Source: Solirubrobacterales bacterium | GTDB lineage: Bacteria > Actinomycetota > Thermoleophilia > Solirubrobacterales > Solirubrobacteraceae | Direction: 5' to 3' | DNA length: 48,058 nt | NCBI GenBank assembly: GCA_019240115.1 | Contig: JAFAYV010000032.1 | Coordinates: 1-48,058, forward strand | Shown: positions 14,634 through 23,383 of the stretch, in pieces | How positions within the stretch are numbered: position 1 is the stretch's first letter | Layout of the letters: every line of letters begins with the position of its first letter | Notes under the pieces: model-generated | Database searches by the model: none | The model's input: the letters and a program-made list of their open reading frames with translations, nothing else | What the model was told of the DNA's origin: nothing | Made by a program: the position numbers and the translations under genes

Positions 14634-16165
14634 GCAGCACGTCCGCATCCGCCTCGGACGAGCGCGAGCGCCTCGTCGCCGAGCTGCAGGCGGCCCGCGC
14701 CCCCGGCGACCCGGCGCGTCTCGGAACCAAGCTGCCGGTCCGCGAGCGCCTCGCCCTCCTGCTCGACCCCGACTCGTTCCGTGAGGACGGCGTCCTGGCC
14801 AGCGCCTGCGACGAGCGGCTCCGCGCCGACGGCGTGCTGACCGGAACGGGCACGATCGACGGCCGCTCGGTCGCGATCATCGCCCATGACCCGTCGGTCA
14901 AGGGCGGCTCCTGGGGACGCCGCACGGTCGAGAAGCAGATCCGCATCCTCGAGCTGGCCGACCGCGACCTGCTGCCGGTCGTGTTCCTGGTCGACTCGGC
15001 GGGCGGACGTCTGACCGACGCCTTGGGCTTTCACCCCGGACCGCGCGGAGCCGCCCGGATCTTCCACCTCCAGGTCCGCCTCTCCGGTCGCGTGCCGCAG
15101 GTGTGTTGCCTGTTCGGGCCCTCCGCCGCGGGCGGGGCCTACATGCCGGCGTTCTGCGACTGGGTGGGGATGGTGGAGGGCAACGCATCGATGTTCCTCG
15201 CCTCCCCGCGCATCGCGGCCAAGGCGACGGGCGAGACGGTCACCCTCGAGGAGATGGGTGGCGCTCGCATGCACTGCGAAGTCTCCGGGTCCGGCGACGC
15301 GCTCTTTGCCGACGACGCCGCCGCGATCGCCGGGGCCCGCGAGGTCCTCGGCTATCTGCCCGCGCACTACGATGAGCGGCCGCGGCGCACGGCGCCGGCG
15401 GCACCGCAGTCGACGGACTGGGAGGGTGTGCTGCCGGCCAGCCACCGCTCGGCCTACGACGTCCACGAGGTCATCCGCCGGATCGTCGACGCCGGCAGCC
15501 TGCTCGAGATCAAACCGCTGTGGGCGGCGGAGATGCTCGTCGGCTTCGCCCGCATCGACGGCCGTGCCGTCGGCCTGGTCGCCAACCAGCCCAAGGTCGG
15601 CTCCGGCGCGATCCACGTCAACTCCGCGGACAAGGCCGCCCGCTTCATCTCCCTGTGCGACGCGTTCAACGTCCCGCTCGTGTTCCTCGCCGACCTTCCC
15701 GGGTTCATGATCGGCTCACGGGTCGAACGGGCCGGCATGATCCGCCACGGGGCCAAGATGATCGCGGCGATGTCAAGTGCCGAGGTCCCGCGCTTCTGCG
15801 TGGTCCTGCGCAAGGCATATGCCGCCGGGTACTACGCGATGTCCTCTCCGGGTTTCGCGCCGCGGGCCACGATCGCCCTCGCCGGAGCCCGCATCGGGGC
15901 GATGGCCGCCGAGGCCGCGATCAACGCCGTATGGTCGAATCGGATCGAGGAGCTCGAGGACGAGCGCGAGCGAGAGGCGTTCATCGAGGAGCGTCGGGTC
16001 AAGATCGACGAGGAGCTCGACGCGATCCGCGTCGCCTCAGAGCTGATGATCGAGGCGGTCGTGGATCCCGCCGACCTGCGCGCCGAGCTGTGCGCTCGCC
16101 TCGCGGCTGCCGACGGCTGGCGGCGCGCGACGCCCGGCCGCCACCACGGGGCTTTCCCGGTATGA
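14630..16165 (+). CDS. Acyl-CoA carboxylase beta (carboxyltransferase) subunit, methylcrotonyl-CoA-type by context
   Basis: The 511-residue biotin-dependent carboxyltransferase has two crotonase-fold halves. The N-half contains [12 protein letters not shown] and [17 protein letters not shown] (acyl-CoA oxyanion loop); the C-half contains [36 protein letters not shown] and [11 protein letters not shown]. It carboxylates an acyl-CoA using carboxybiotin made by a separate alpha subunit. GTG overlaps the dehydrogenase stop (GTGA), indicating coupling. By comparison with the mycobacterial accA1/accD1 leucine operon it is most likely 3-methylcrotonyl-CoA carboxylase beta. No biotin carboxylase/BCCP gene is in the window, so the alpha subunit must be encoded elsewhere. 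Geranyl- or other acyl-CoA specificity cannot be excluded. Confidence 0.9.
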   Translation: MSSTSASASDERERLVAELQAARAPGDPARLGTKLPVRERLALLLDPDSFREDGVLASACDERLRADGVLTGTGTIDGRSVAIIAHDPSVKGGSWGRRTVEKQIRILELADRDLLPVVFLVDSAGGRLTDALGFHPGPRGAARIFHLQVRLSGRVPQVCCLFGPSAAGGAYMPAFCDWVGMVEGNASMFLASPRIAAKATGETVTLEEMGGARMHCEVSGSGDALFADDAAAIAGAREVLGYLPAHYDERPRRTAPAAPQSTDWEGVLPASHRSAYDVHEVIRRIVDAGSLLEIKPLWAAEMLVGFARIDGRAVGLVANQPKVGSGAIHVNSADKAARFISLCDAFNVPLVFLADLPGFMIGSRVERAGMIRHGAKMIAAMSSAEVPRFCVVLRKAYAAGYYAMSSPGFAPRATIALAGARIGAMAAEAAINAVWSNRIEELEDEREREAFIEERRVKIDEELDAIRVASELMIEAVVDPADLRAELCARLAAADGWRRATPGRHHGAFPV

Positions 16166-16629
16166 CCGAGCGCCCGGTCACCGGGCGATGGCTGGAGGAC
16201 CTCCCGGAGGGCCTCGTCGTCCGCCACGCGGTGACGCGGACGATCACCGAGGGCGACAACACCCTGTTCTCGACGCTGACGATGAATCCGCAGCCGCTGC
16301 ACCTCGACGCCCACTTCGCGGCCGAGAGCGAGTTCGGCCAGCGACTGGTCAACAGCATGATGACCCTCGCCATGCTCGTCGGCCTCAGCGTCTACGAGCT
16401 CACGCTCGGCACGACGGTGGCGAATCTCGGGTTCGGCGCGATCGCCTTTCCGACGCCGATGTTCCACGGCGACACGCTGCGCGTCGAGAGCACCGTGCTC
16501 TCGGCCCGGCCATCGAGTTCGCGGCCCGGGCAGGGGATCGTGACCTTCGAGCACCGGGGCTACAACCAGCGGGACGAGCTCACCGCCCGCTGTGAGCGCA
16601 CCGCCCTCATGCGTCGTCGTCCCCAGTGA
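16162..16629 (+). CDS. MaoC-like (hot-dog) acyl-CoA hydratase
   Basis: A 155-residue single hot-dog domain. [17 protein letters not shown] is the MaoC hydratase pattern with the catalytic Asp near residue 32, followed by PLHLDAHFA, whose His is the second catalytic residue, and [21 protein letters not shown]. It should hydrate an enoyl-CoA. In the mycobacterial leucine operon the homologous protein sits beside a CitE-like lyase, and 3-methylglutaconyl-CoA hydration to HMG-CoA is the proposed step. ATG overlaps the previous stop by 4 nt, and its own stop overlaps the next start, so translation is tightly coupled. Confidence 0.88.
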   Translation: MTERPVTGRWLEDLPEGLVVRHAVTRTITEGDNTLFSTLTMNPQPLHLDAHFAAESEFGQRLVNSMMTLAMLVGLSVYELTLGTTVANLGFGAIAFPTPMFHGDTLRVESTVLSARPSSSRPGQGIVTFEHRGYNQRDELTARCERTALMRRRPQ

Positions 16630-17468
16630 TGCGCAGCCTCCTGTTTGCTCCGGCGGGCCGCGCCGACCTGGTGGCCAAGCTCCCGCGCAGCCGTCCGGAC
16701 GCCGCGATCATCGACCTCGAGGACGCCGTCCCGCCAGCGCACAAGGAGGACGCTCGGTCGGCGCTCGCGTCGCTCGTCGGCGACCTTCTCGCCGATGCAC
16801 CGGGGCTCGCGACCTACGTGCGGGTCAACGCCCCCGGCACCTCGTGGTTTCCCGACGACGTCGAGGCGCTGCCCGCGGGGTTGGCGGGGATCGTCGTCCC
16901 CAAGCTGGAGCATCCCGAGCAGCTCACCGAGGTGTCCGACGCGCTCGTCGGCGCCGGTCGCGACGGCCTGGCGGTGATCGCGGGGCTGGAGACCGCTCGC
17001 GGGATCCTCGACGTCCGCGACCTGCTCGGCGGGCCGGTCACCGCCGCGTACTTCGGCGCCGAGGACTACATCGCCGATCTCGGTGGAGTGCGCAGCGCCG
17101 GTGCGCAGGAGGTCCTCTACGCCCGCTCGCGCGTCGCGCTGGCCTGTCGGGTGGCCGGCGTGCTGGCCCTCGATCAGGTCGTGGTGGACATCCACGACGC
17201 GGATGCGTTCCGCGCCGATGCCGCCCGAGGCCGAGCGCTGGGCTATCGGGGCAAGCTGTGCATCCATCCCTCCCAGGTGGCGCTCGCCCGGGAGGCGTTC
17301 ACGCCGTCGCACGAGGAGGTCGCCGCCGCGCGCGAGCTGCTCGCCGAGGCCGAAGGGGCCGCTGCGGACGGGCGCGGCGCGATCGTCGTGGCCGGTGCGA
17401 TGGTGGACGAGCCGATGCTGCGGACGGCCCGTGACGTCGTTGCCCGCGCGGGGGACGGATCGACCTGA
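16629..17468 (+). CDS. HpcH/HpaI (CitE-like) beta-hydroxyacyl-CoA lyase
   Basis: The protein has 279-280 residues and is a TIM barrel of the citrate lyase beta family. It has RSLLFAPAGR at the start, AIIDLEDAVPPAHKEDAR with the Mg-ligand Asp region, YVRVNAPGTSWFPDD, VPKLEHPEQL, AGLETARGILDVRDL, YFGAEDYIADLGG and GKLCIHPSQV. It cleaves a beta-hydroxyacyl-CoA to acetyl-CoA or acetoacetate. The mycobacterial CitE-like lyase in the same neighbourhood was reported to act on (R)-HMG-CoA in leucine degradation, which would replace a conventional HMG-CoA lyase here. Start is ATG at 16629 (TGATG overlap); a GTG 3 nt upstream is possible. Malyl- or citramalyl-CoA lyase activity is the main alternative. 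Confidence 0.88.
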   Translation: MRSLLFAPAGRADLVAKLPRSRPDAAIIDLEDAVPPAHKEDARSALASLVGDLLADAPGLATYVRVNAPGTSWFPDDVEALPAGLAGIVVPKLEHPEQLTEVSDALVGAGRDGLAVIAGLETARGILDVRDLLGGPVTAAYFGAEDYIADLGGVRSAGAQEVLYARSRVALACRVAGVLALDQVVVDIHDADAFRADAARGRALGYRGKLCIHPSQVALAREAFTPSHEEVAAARELLAEAEGAAADGRGAIVVAGAMVDEPMLRTARDVVARAGDGST

Positions 17469-17502
17469 CTGACACCCTGCCGCACCTCCGAAGGAGCACG
17501 CC

Positions 17503-19455
17503 GTGTCCGACAGCCTCACCGAGTTCATCTCCGCGCCGATCTCGCCCCTGCCCGAACGGTGGAGGTCCGCCGTGCACACGGAGGCGGCGACGGCGGCGCG
17601 GGCCCTGCACGCCCAGGATCCGGACGAGTACTGGGCGTGGGCGGCCGGCCAGCAGCGGTGGATCCGCCCCTGGCAGACGCTGCGGACCGGCGAGCTCGGC
17701 GACTGCCGGTACTTCGAGGGCGGTCAGATCAACGTCGCCGACAACTGCGTGGATCGCTGGGCCGAGGATCCGGCGAGCGCGGGCCGGACCGCGGTCATCT
17801 GGGAGGGCGAGCCGGGCGAGATCCGTACCGTCACCTACTCCGAGCTCGCGCACGAGGTCGGGCGGCTGGCCGCGGGCCTGCGGCAGCTCGGCATCGCGAG
17901 GGGCGACGTGGTCGGCATCTACATGCCCAACCTCGTCGAGGCCATCGCCTCCATCCAGGCGTGCAACCGGATCGGGGCGATCTACACGGTGCTGTTCTCC
18001 GGATTCGGCGAGGATGCCGTCGCCTCCCGCCTGAGCCTGGCCGATGCCAAGGCGGTGATCGTCGCGGATGCCAGCTACCGGCGCGAGCGGCCGGTGGAGC
18101 TGCTCGAGATCCTGCGCGCGGCGCGTCGCCGCGCGCCGACCGTCGAGCACGTGATCGTCGTCGACCGGACGGGTCGGGGCGTCGCGTTGCGTCAGGACGA
18201 ATCGTCCTATCGCGAGCTGGTCGACGCGCAGGGGCGCAGCGCTCCGCTCGAGCCGCTGGCCTCGAGCGATCCCGCGTTCCTCATCTTCACGAGCGGCACC
18301 GAGTCCCAGCCCAAGGGCGTCGTGCACAGCGTCGGCGGCTTCCTCGTGGGAACCTGGGCGAACGTGCGCTGGCAGGTCGGTCCGGAGCCCGGCGACGTGT
18401 ACTGGGTGGCGGCCGATGTCGGCTGGCTGACCTTCCCGATCCAGGCGGCGGTGGGCGGGCTCGCGCAGGGCATGACGCTCGTCTGCTACGAGGGTGCCCT
18501 GAACGTCCCGAGCCCGGCGCGGTTCTACGAGATCTGCGCGCGGCACCGGGCGACCAAGGTGCTCGCCGCGCCGACCGTCCTGCGGATGCTGCGCGGCTTC
18601 GGCGATGATCTCGCCGCCGCCCACCCGCTCCCCGACCTGCGCCTGGTGACCGTGCAGGGCGAGCCGCTGGACGGCGAGACGTTCACGTGGGCGACCGAGC
18701 ACCTCGGCGGCGGGGTTCCGGTGGTCAACGCCTATGGACAGACCGAGACGGGGTCGACGTGGACCTATCCGATCTATGGAGTCGACGATCTGAAGGCCGG
18801 GTCGGTCGGCACCCCGGTCCCCGGTCACGAATACGCGGTCCTCAGCGACGCCGGTGAGCCGGTGGCACCCGGGGTCAAGGGCAACCTGGTCCTGACCCGG
18901 CCGTTCCCGACGCTTGCCTACACCGTCTGGCGCGACCACCAGCGCTATCTGAGCACGTACTTCGAGCGCTTCCCGGGTTGCTATGCGACCTGGGATGAGG
19001 CGGTGGTCGACGTCGATGGCCACCTCTGGGTCCTCGGCCGCGCCGACGACGTGATCAACATCGCCGCGCACCGGATCTCGACGATGGAGATCGAGGCGTC
19101 GGTCGCGTCTCACGCGGATGTCACCGAGGCCGCCGTGGTCGGGGTCCCCCACCCCACGAAGGGCACCGTGCCCGTTGCTTTCATCACCGTGCGAGCCTCG
19201 GCCGACGCCGACACGGTGAGCGCGGAGGCCCGACGCACGGTCGCGGCTCAGATCGGCGGGTACGCGCAGCTCGAGGCGGTCTACGTCACCCCGGCGATGC
19301 CCAAGACGCGGACGGGCAAGATCATGCGCCGCCTGCTGCGCGACATCGTGGTGCGGGGAGCTCCCGTGGGCGACATCAGCGCGATGGACGATGCGTCCGC
19401 CCTCGAGGCGGTGACGATCGTCGTCCAGGCCGGCCGGGCCTCATCCGGCGCCTGA
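17503..19455 (+). CDS. AMP-forming acyl-CoA synthetase (acetyl-CoA synthetase-like)
   Basis: The protein has 650 residues with the acetyl-CoA synthetase N-terminal cap (DPDEYWAW...NVADNCVDRWAE), the AMP-binding P-loop LIFTSGTESQPKGVVHS, VNAYGQTETGSTW (adenine-binding region), and the hinge and C-terminal domain GRADDVINIAAHRIST. The catalytic Lys in KTRTGKIMRR is present, so the enzyme should be active and may be regulated by lysine acylation as in Acs. It lies 34 nt after the CitE-like gene with GAAGGAG upstream of its GTG. In the leucine route it could activate acetoacetate, isovalerate or acetate. Mycobacteria use a CoA-transferase pair in that position, so acetoacetyl-CoA formation is an attractive but unproven role. 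Confidence 0.9.
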   Translation: MSDSLTEFISAPISPLPERWRSAVHTEAATAARALHAQDPDEYWAWAAGQQRWIRPWQTLRTGELGDCRYFEGGQINVADNCVDRWAEDPASAGRTAVIWEGEPGEIRTVTYSELAHEVGRLAAGLRQLGIARGDVVGIYMPNLVEAIASIQACNRIGAIYTVLFSGFGEDAVASRLSLADAKAVIVADASYRRERPVELLEILRAARRRAPTVEHVIVVDRTGRGVALRQDESSYRELVDAQGRSAPLEPLASSDPAFLIFTSGTESQPKGVVHSVGGFLVGTWANVRWQVGPEPGDVYWVAADVGWLTFPIQAAVGGLAQGMTLVCYEGALNVPSPARFYEICARHRATKVLAAPTVLRMLRGFGDDLAAAHPLPDLRLVTVQGEPLDGETFTWATEHLGGGVPVVNAYGQTETGSTWTYPIYGVDDLKAGSVGTPVPGHEYAVLSDAGEPVAPGVKGNLVLTRPFPTLAYTVWRDHQRYLSTYFERFPGCYATWDEAVVDVDGHLWVLGRADDVINIAAHRISTMEIEASVASHADVTEAAVVGVPHPTKGTVPVAFITVRASADADTVSAEARRTVAAQIGGYAQLEAVYVTPAMPKTRTGKIMRRLLRDIVVRGAPVGDISAMDDASALEAVTIVVQAGRASSGA

Positions 19456-19547
19456 CGAGCGCTTCGTGGTCGACGTGAGCGCGACGCTTGATCCCGTTCG
19501 CGGCCTCTCGTAACCAGTCAAACGACCCGATCGGAGGCGCCGGCGCG

Positions 19548-20420
19548 TCAGGCCGTCGCGAGGTCCCATCGGCGAGCGAGTGCGGCTACCCACGCCTCGA
19601 CCGAGCGCGGATCCTCGGGTGGCGCCTGCGCCACAACGAGCTCGCGGACGCCGAGGTGGGCCAGCGCAGCCAGGTCACCGGGGCGAGGGTCCTGGAGTGC
19701 GACCGCGATGTCGAGCTCGCCGAACTCTCGACTCGCCTGCTCGCACAGTTCCCGCAGTCGCACCAACCGCTCGCGCACCGCGTCAAGGCCGACGAGATTG
19801 AAGCCATACCAGCCATCTCCCAGTCGGGCCACCCGCCGAAGCGCGGCATCGCTGTTGCCGCCGATGACGATCGGAACCCGCCGACCGTGAACTGGCTTGG
19901 GGTTGAGACGGACACCGGAGAACGCGACGAACTCGCCGGCGAAGGACGCGACATCCTCGCGCCACAGCACGCGCATCGCCTGCAGGTACTCGTCGATACG
20001 TGCCCCGCGCCCGGCGAACGGGACGCCAAGCGCATCGAACTCTTCGCGCGACCACCCTACGCCGACCCCAAGGGTCAGCCGTCCATCACTGAGAGCGTCG
20101 AGGCTGGCGGCCTGCTTGGCGACGATCACCGGGTTGTGCTCGGCCAGCAGCAACACCCCGGTAGCGACGCGTATCCGCTGGGTGGCCGCGGCCGCGAAGC
20201 TGAGCGCCACGAATGGATCAAGCCAATCGGCGGTGGCCGGCACCGCGATCTGCCCATCACGCGAGTATGGATATCGCGACTGCGGCTGATCCACCATCAC
20301 CACGTGCTCGCCCGCCCAGAGCGTCGTGAAACCGCATGTCTCGGCGGTTCTCGCCACCACTTCGATCGTCGCGCGGCGCGCGCCGGCACCGATACCGATC
20401 GCATGCAGACCGAGTCGCAT
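19548..20420 (-). CDS. LLM-class (probable F420-dependent) oxidoreductase
   Basis: A 290-residue TIM barrel of the bacterial luciferase-like superfamily. Features are GFTTLWAGEHVV near the start, RIRVATGVLLLAEHNP, LDALSDGRLTLGVGVGWSREEFDALG (cofactor-binding signature), VPIVIGGNSDAALRRVARLGDGW, and a C-terminal helical cap. Actinobacterial members of this subgroup (TIGR03619-like) generally use F420 rather than FMN; the substrate is unknown. The ATG at 20420 (MRLGLHAIG) is favoured because conserved sequence begins there and a GAGG lies 8-9 nt upstream; in-frame starts at 20429 and 20453 exist. The gene is convergent with the leucine-type operon and shows no operon partner. Confidence 0.88.
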   Translation of the reverse strand: MRLGLHAIGIGAGARRATIEVVARTAETCGFTTLWAGEHVVMVDQPQSRYPYSRDGQIAVPATADWLDPFVALSFAAAATQRIRVATGVLLLAEHNPVIVAKQAASLDALSDGRLTLGVGVGWSREEFDALGVPFAGRGARIDEYLQAMRVLWREDVASFAGEFVAFSGVRLNPKPVHGRRVPIVIGGNSDAALRRVARLGDGWYGFNLVGLDAVRERLVRLRELCEQASREFGELDIAVALQDPRPGDLAALAHLGVRELVVAQAPPEDPRSVEAWVAALARRWDLATA

Positions 20421-20578
20421 CGCGAACATCCTCGCATCCATCAGCGGGAGCAACGATTCACCAACGCCCCTTGAGGCGTCCGAGTCCCACGGGCCCTCGA
20501 CCCGTTCGCGCCCAACCTCTCCCGGCCCCGACGCCGCCGTCGACCACTACCAGGCGCGGCGGCTCGCCCCGCGGCGGC

Positions 20579-20710
20579 GAATCGGTCGCGGCGCTGGACG
20601 AGAAGCTCTTCCAGCGGCTCGCGCGATCCGCAACCGCATTTGACGAACGCCTCCGCGGAGGCATCGATGAGACCGACGTCGCCGCGCTCGAGCGGTTGCT
20701 CGCTCAGCTA
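20579..20710 (+). pseudogene. C-terminal remnant of a MarR-type regulator
   Basis: A 44-residue stretch (ALDEKLFQRLARSATAFDERL...DVAALERLLAQL) reads as the last helices of a MarR-family regulator, while the sequence before and after in the same frame is low-complexity Pro/Arg/Thr. No winged-helix part is found upstream, so this is a 5'-deleted remnant in the ~550-base gap before the phospholipase-D-like gene. The rest of that gap shows no gene. The identification is by motif feel only. Confidence 0.45.
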
Positions 20711-21007
20711 CCGCAGACGTCACGGCCGACGAGCACGACCTACCCGCTCCCTGGGCGGGCACACTCGAGACAGGTCGCCGAGCCCTGTGACAGCGCCCGC
20801 TGCCCTGCCTGCTTTGGCCGTCGAACGGGCATCTCTCGTGGACCGCGCCGCGGTCCCGCAATGCGCGTGCGGCAAACACGCTCAAGTCGCGGCCGAACCG
20901 CGCCGAAGACGATACCGGCGCTACGGGCCGAGGCCCATCGGTGGCGCCGGGCTCGTCGTCAGACTCGGTCAGAGTCCCATCCCGCACCTGCCCTCATCGT
21001 GACCCCC

Positions 21008-22342
21008 ATGCCCAGCCGATCGCTCTTCGCCGTGTGCGCCGCTGCCCTGGCCCTCATCGGGTGCGCCGCCACCACCACCTCGTCTCAGAGCTCCGCCGCG
21101 GCTTCGCACACCACGAAGGCCGCCTCCGTACACCACGCCCGGCGCGCCCGCCGCGCGCATCGCACGCCGACCGCCTCAGACGGAGCGTTGTCGCTCATCA
21201 CCGAACCGCACGACGGCATCACCCCGGTCCTGACGGCGGTCCAGCGCGCCCGCCGTCAGGTCGACATGGTCATGTACGAGGACTCAGACACGCAGGTGAA
21301 CGCCGCCCTGGCCGCCGCCGTGCATCGCGGCGTCCGTGTCCGAGTCCTGCTCAATGGCGGCTACTACGGCCAGGGGTCCCCGCAAAACCAGGCCGCCTAC
21401 ACCTACCTCAAAGGTCAAGGCGTACCGGTCCGCTTCACCCCGCATGCCTTTGCGCTCACCCATCAGAAAACCCTGGTGGTGGACGGTCGCGCCTACATCC
21501 TGACGTTCAACCTGACCCCGCAGTACTATGCGACAAGCCGCGACTTCGGAATCATCGACACCCGGCCCGCTGACGACGCCGCCATTCAGAGAACGTTCGA
21601 CGCCGACTGGGCGGACCAGCGCATCGACCCCCCAGCCGGCGCTGATCTGGTGTGGAGCCCCGGCTCCGAGGCCGCGCTGGTCTACCTCCTCTCAAAAGCG
21701 ACCGGTCGGCTGGATATCTACAACGAGGAGATGGACTCCACGGCCGTTGAGCAGGCGCTGGAGGCAGACGCGCGCCGCGGCGTCGACGTGCGCGTCACGA
21801 TGACCGCCGACAGCTCATGGGACAGCGCGTTCGCCGCTCTCGCCGCCGCCGGCGTGCACGTCCGCACCTACCCCGCCGACGCCTCCCTGTACATCCACGC
21901 CAAGATGATTCTCACCCCGGCCAGGGCGTTTGTGGGGTCCGAGAACTTCTCCACCGTGTCGATGAACGACAACCGCGAGCTCGGGCTCATCACCAACGAC
22001 GCGCCCATCCGCACGTCGCTGGCGCGCACCTTTGACGACGACTACGCCCACGCCACCCCCTACAGTCACCGTCGCCACGACCCAGGCGGTGGGGCGGGCG
22101 GACGATCGCCGTCCTGCTCGGTCAGCGCGTCGCATTCGAGCCGCTATGACGACTGGGATGTGTACGTGCGCTCCGGCGAGGGCGACACGACGGCGACCGT
22201 CAGCGACAGCGCCGGGACCACTGCCAGCTATCACACCGACTCTGACGGCTACGCCGACATCTATCTGAAGGCGCCGGCCTCAGCCGCCGGGCAGACCATC
22301 ACCGTCCATGTCGGACAGGCGACCTGCAGCGGTACCCTCTGA
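21008..22342 (+). CDS. Phospholipase D-like lipoprotein with one degenerate HKD motif
   Basis: The protein has 444 residues. A lipoprotein signal (MPSRSLFAVCAAALALIGCA, lipobox LIGC, lipid Cys at about 19) precedes a Ser/Thr/His linker and a two-lobed PLD domain. Lobe one has a canonical HxKx4D (HQKTLVVD) followed by FN. Lobe two reads HAKMILTP, so the Asp is replaced by Pro, then FVGSENFS is normal. A C-terminal Ser/Thr/Asp-rich beta domain (about 80 residues, two Cys) follows. It should be anchored outside the cytoplasmic membrane. Activity on phospholipid or nucleic acid phosphodiesters is typical of the family; the altered second motif may lower or change it. The start is the first ATG before a good signal peptide. 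Confidence 0.85.
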   Translation: MPSRSLFAVCAAALALIGCAATTTSSQSSAAASHTTKAASVHHARRARRAHRTPTASDGALSLITEPHDGITPVLTAVQRARRQVDMVMYEDSDTQVNAALAAAVHRGVRVRVLLNGGYYGQGSPQNQAAYTYLKGQGVPVRFTPHAFALTHQKTLVVDGRAYILTFNLTPQYYATSRDFGIIDTRPADDAAIQRTFDADWADQRIDPPAGADLVWSPGSEAALVYLLSKATGRLDIYNEEMDSTAVEQALEADARRGVDVRVTMTADSSWDSAFAALAAAGVHVRTYPADASLYIHAKMILTPARAFVGSENFSTVSMNDNRELGLITNDAPIRTSLARTFDDDYAHATPYSHRRHDPGGGAGGRSPSCSVSASHSSRYDDWDVYVRSGEGDTTATVSDSAGTTASYHTDSDGYADIYLKAPASAAGQTITVHVGQATCSGTL

Positions 22343-22821
22343 CACGCCGCCTCAGGCTCCCCTGACCGGCCGGGGTCTGATCGCCACGAAACCTGCTCGC
22401 TGGGCTCGCCGCTCGGACACTCCCGAAGCCTCGGCGGGCGTGCCGCCTCGACGACCCACCACAGGCCCGAGCATGGGCTACTCGGGAAGCATTCACCTGC
22501 TCGTGACGCTCGGCCGTACGCGGTCCGAGACCCCGGAGGCTGGCGCGCTGGAACGGCATCCACGGGTGGCGCAGGGTCATCGTCCGCATGCCGCGAGCGA
22601 AGGAGCCCAGGTCCTCGCGATCGTCTTCGCGCTCGTGTTCCGGCTGCCGATGCACGCACGAGCGCAAGCCGCGCAGGTGCGAGGCGTGGCTATGCCCGCA
22701 GGTGTGGGGCGTCGCTATGAGCTCGCGCGGACCGCGGCGGCGCGTCTCGTCGGTGAGGCTCTCGTGGCGCAGCGGCACACGAAGCCCAGGATCGGCTACC
22801 TGGGCAGCGATACCCCTCTGA
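22343..22821. other. Gap without a supported gene
   Basis: These ~480 bases between the phospholipase-D-like gene and the MarR gene contain open frames on both strands, but all look like shadows (Arg/Ser/His-rich, no motif). I see no RNA gene or clear repeat. Confidence 0.5.
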
Positions 22822-23316
22822 TCACCGGGCCGCATCTCTGCGAGCACGCCCGGCGAGTTCGGCTTCGAGTTCGGCGGCTCTGCGCTCGTTGAGCTCGCGG
22901 CCGCGCGAGACGAACTCGAGCAGGAGCTGGACCTGCTCTTCGGTGTAGCGGTGGTAGAGCGCTTCTCCCATCTCGGCGTGTTCTGAGTAGAAGTCGCCTG
23001 CGGCGGACAGCGCTGCGTGATCGAGCTCGACGTAGACGCGGCGGCGGTCGTCAAGGTCGCGGACGCGATGAGCGAAGCCGGCGCGTTCGAGGCGATCGAT
23101 GGCCGTCGTGATCGCCCCGGTGGTGAGTCCCGTCCTCTGGGCCAGCTCACCGGCGGTGAGGCGCCCTTCGCGTTCGAGGTGATCGACCAGGCGCATGTCC
23201 GTGCGGTTCATCCCCATCGCGTCCGAGACCGCCTGGTCGAAGCGGTCGGTCGCGTTCTGCGAGGCGCGAACCTCGTTCAGCAGCCGTTCCCACAGCTGGC
23301 GTTTGCGTCTTGACAC
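22822..23316 (-). CDS. MarR family transcriptional regulator
   Basis: The protein has 164 residues. The winged helix-turn-helix is plain: MNRTDMRLVDHLEREGRLTA, then GELAQRTGLTTGAITTAIDRLERAGF (recognition helix) and the wing RDLDDRRRVYVEL, followed by the dimerisation helices HAEMGEALYHRYTEEQVQLLLEFV. It is divergent from a DrrAB-type exporter with 67 nt between starts, the classic layout for a drug-responsive repressor of an efflux pump. A TTGGCcGCCAA dyad in the gap is a good operator candidate. The ligand is unknown. Confidence 0.92.
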   Translation of the reverse strand: MSRRKRQLWERLLNEVRASQNATDRFDQAVSDAMGMNRTDMRLVDHLEREGRLTAGELAQRTGLTTGAITTAIDRLERAGFAHRVRDLDDRRRVYVELDHAALSAAGDFYSEHAEMGEALYHRYTEEQVQLLLEFVSRGRELNERRAAELEAELAGRARRDAAR

Positions 23317-23335
23317 TCTGATCTCTCAACGCCTA

Positions 23336-23361
23336 AGATGCTTGGCCGCCAAACCTCATCT
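23336..23361. promoter_or_regulatory. Candidate MarR operator between marR-type gene and exporter
   Basis: A perfect dyad TTGGC-C-GCCAA (23342-23352) is flanked by AGATG (23336-23340) and its complement CATCT (23357-23361). It lies in the 67-nt divergent promoter region, where a MarR dimer could block both genes. Confidence 0.5.
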
Positions 23362-23383
23362 CCGTTGAAGGGTATCTCCCCCC

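Noticed and set aside
22299-23150. 283-residue minus-strand frame between the PLD gene and exporter
   Set aside because: The right part is a shadow of the MarR gene in another frame, and the left part is Arg/Ser/His-rich with no conserved motif.
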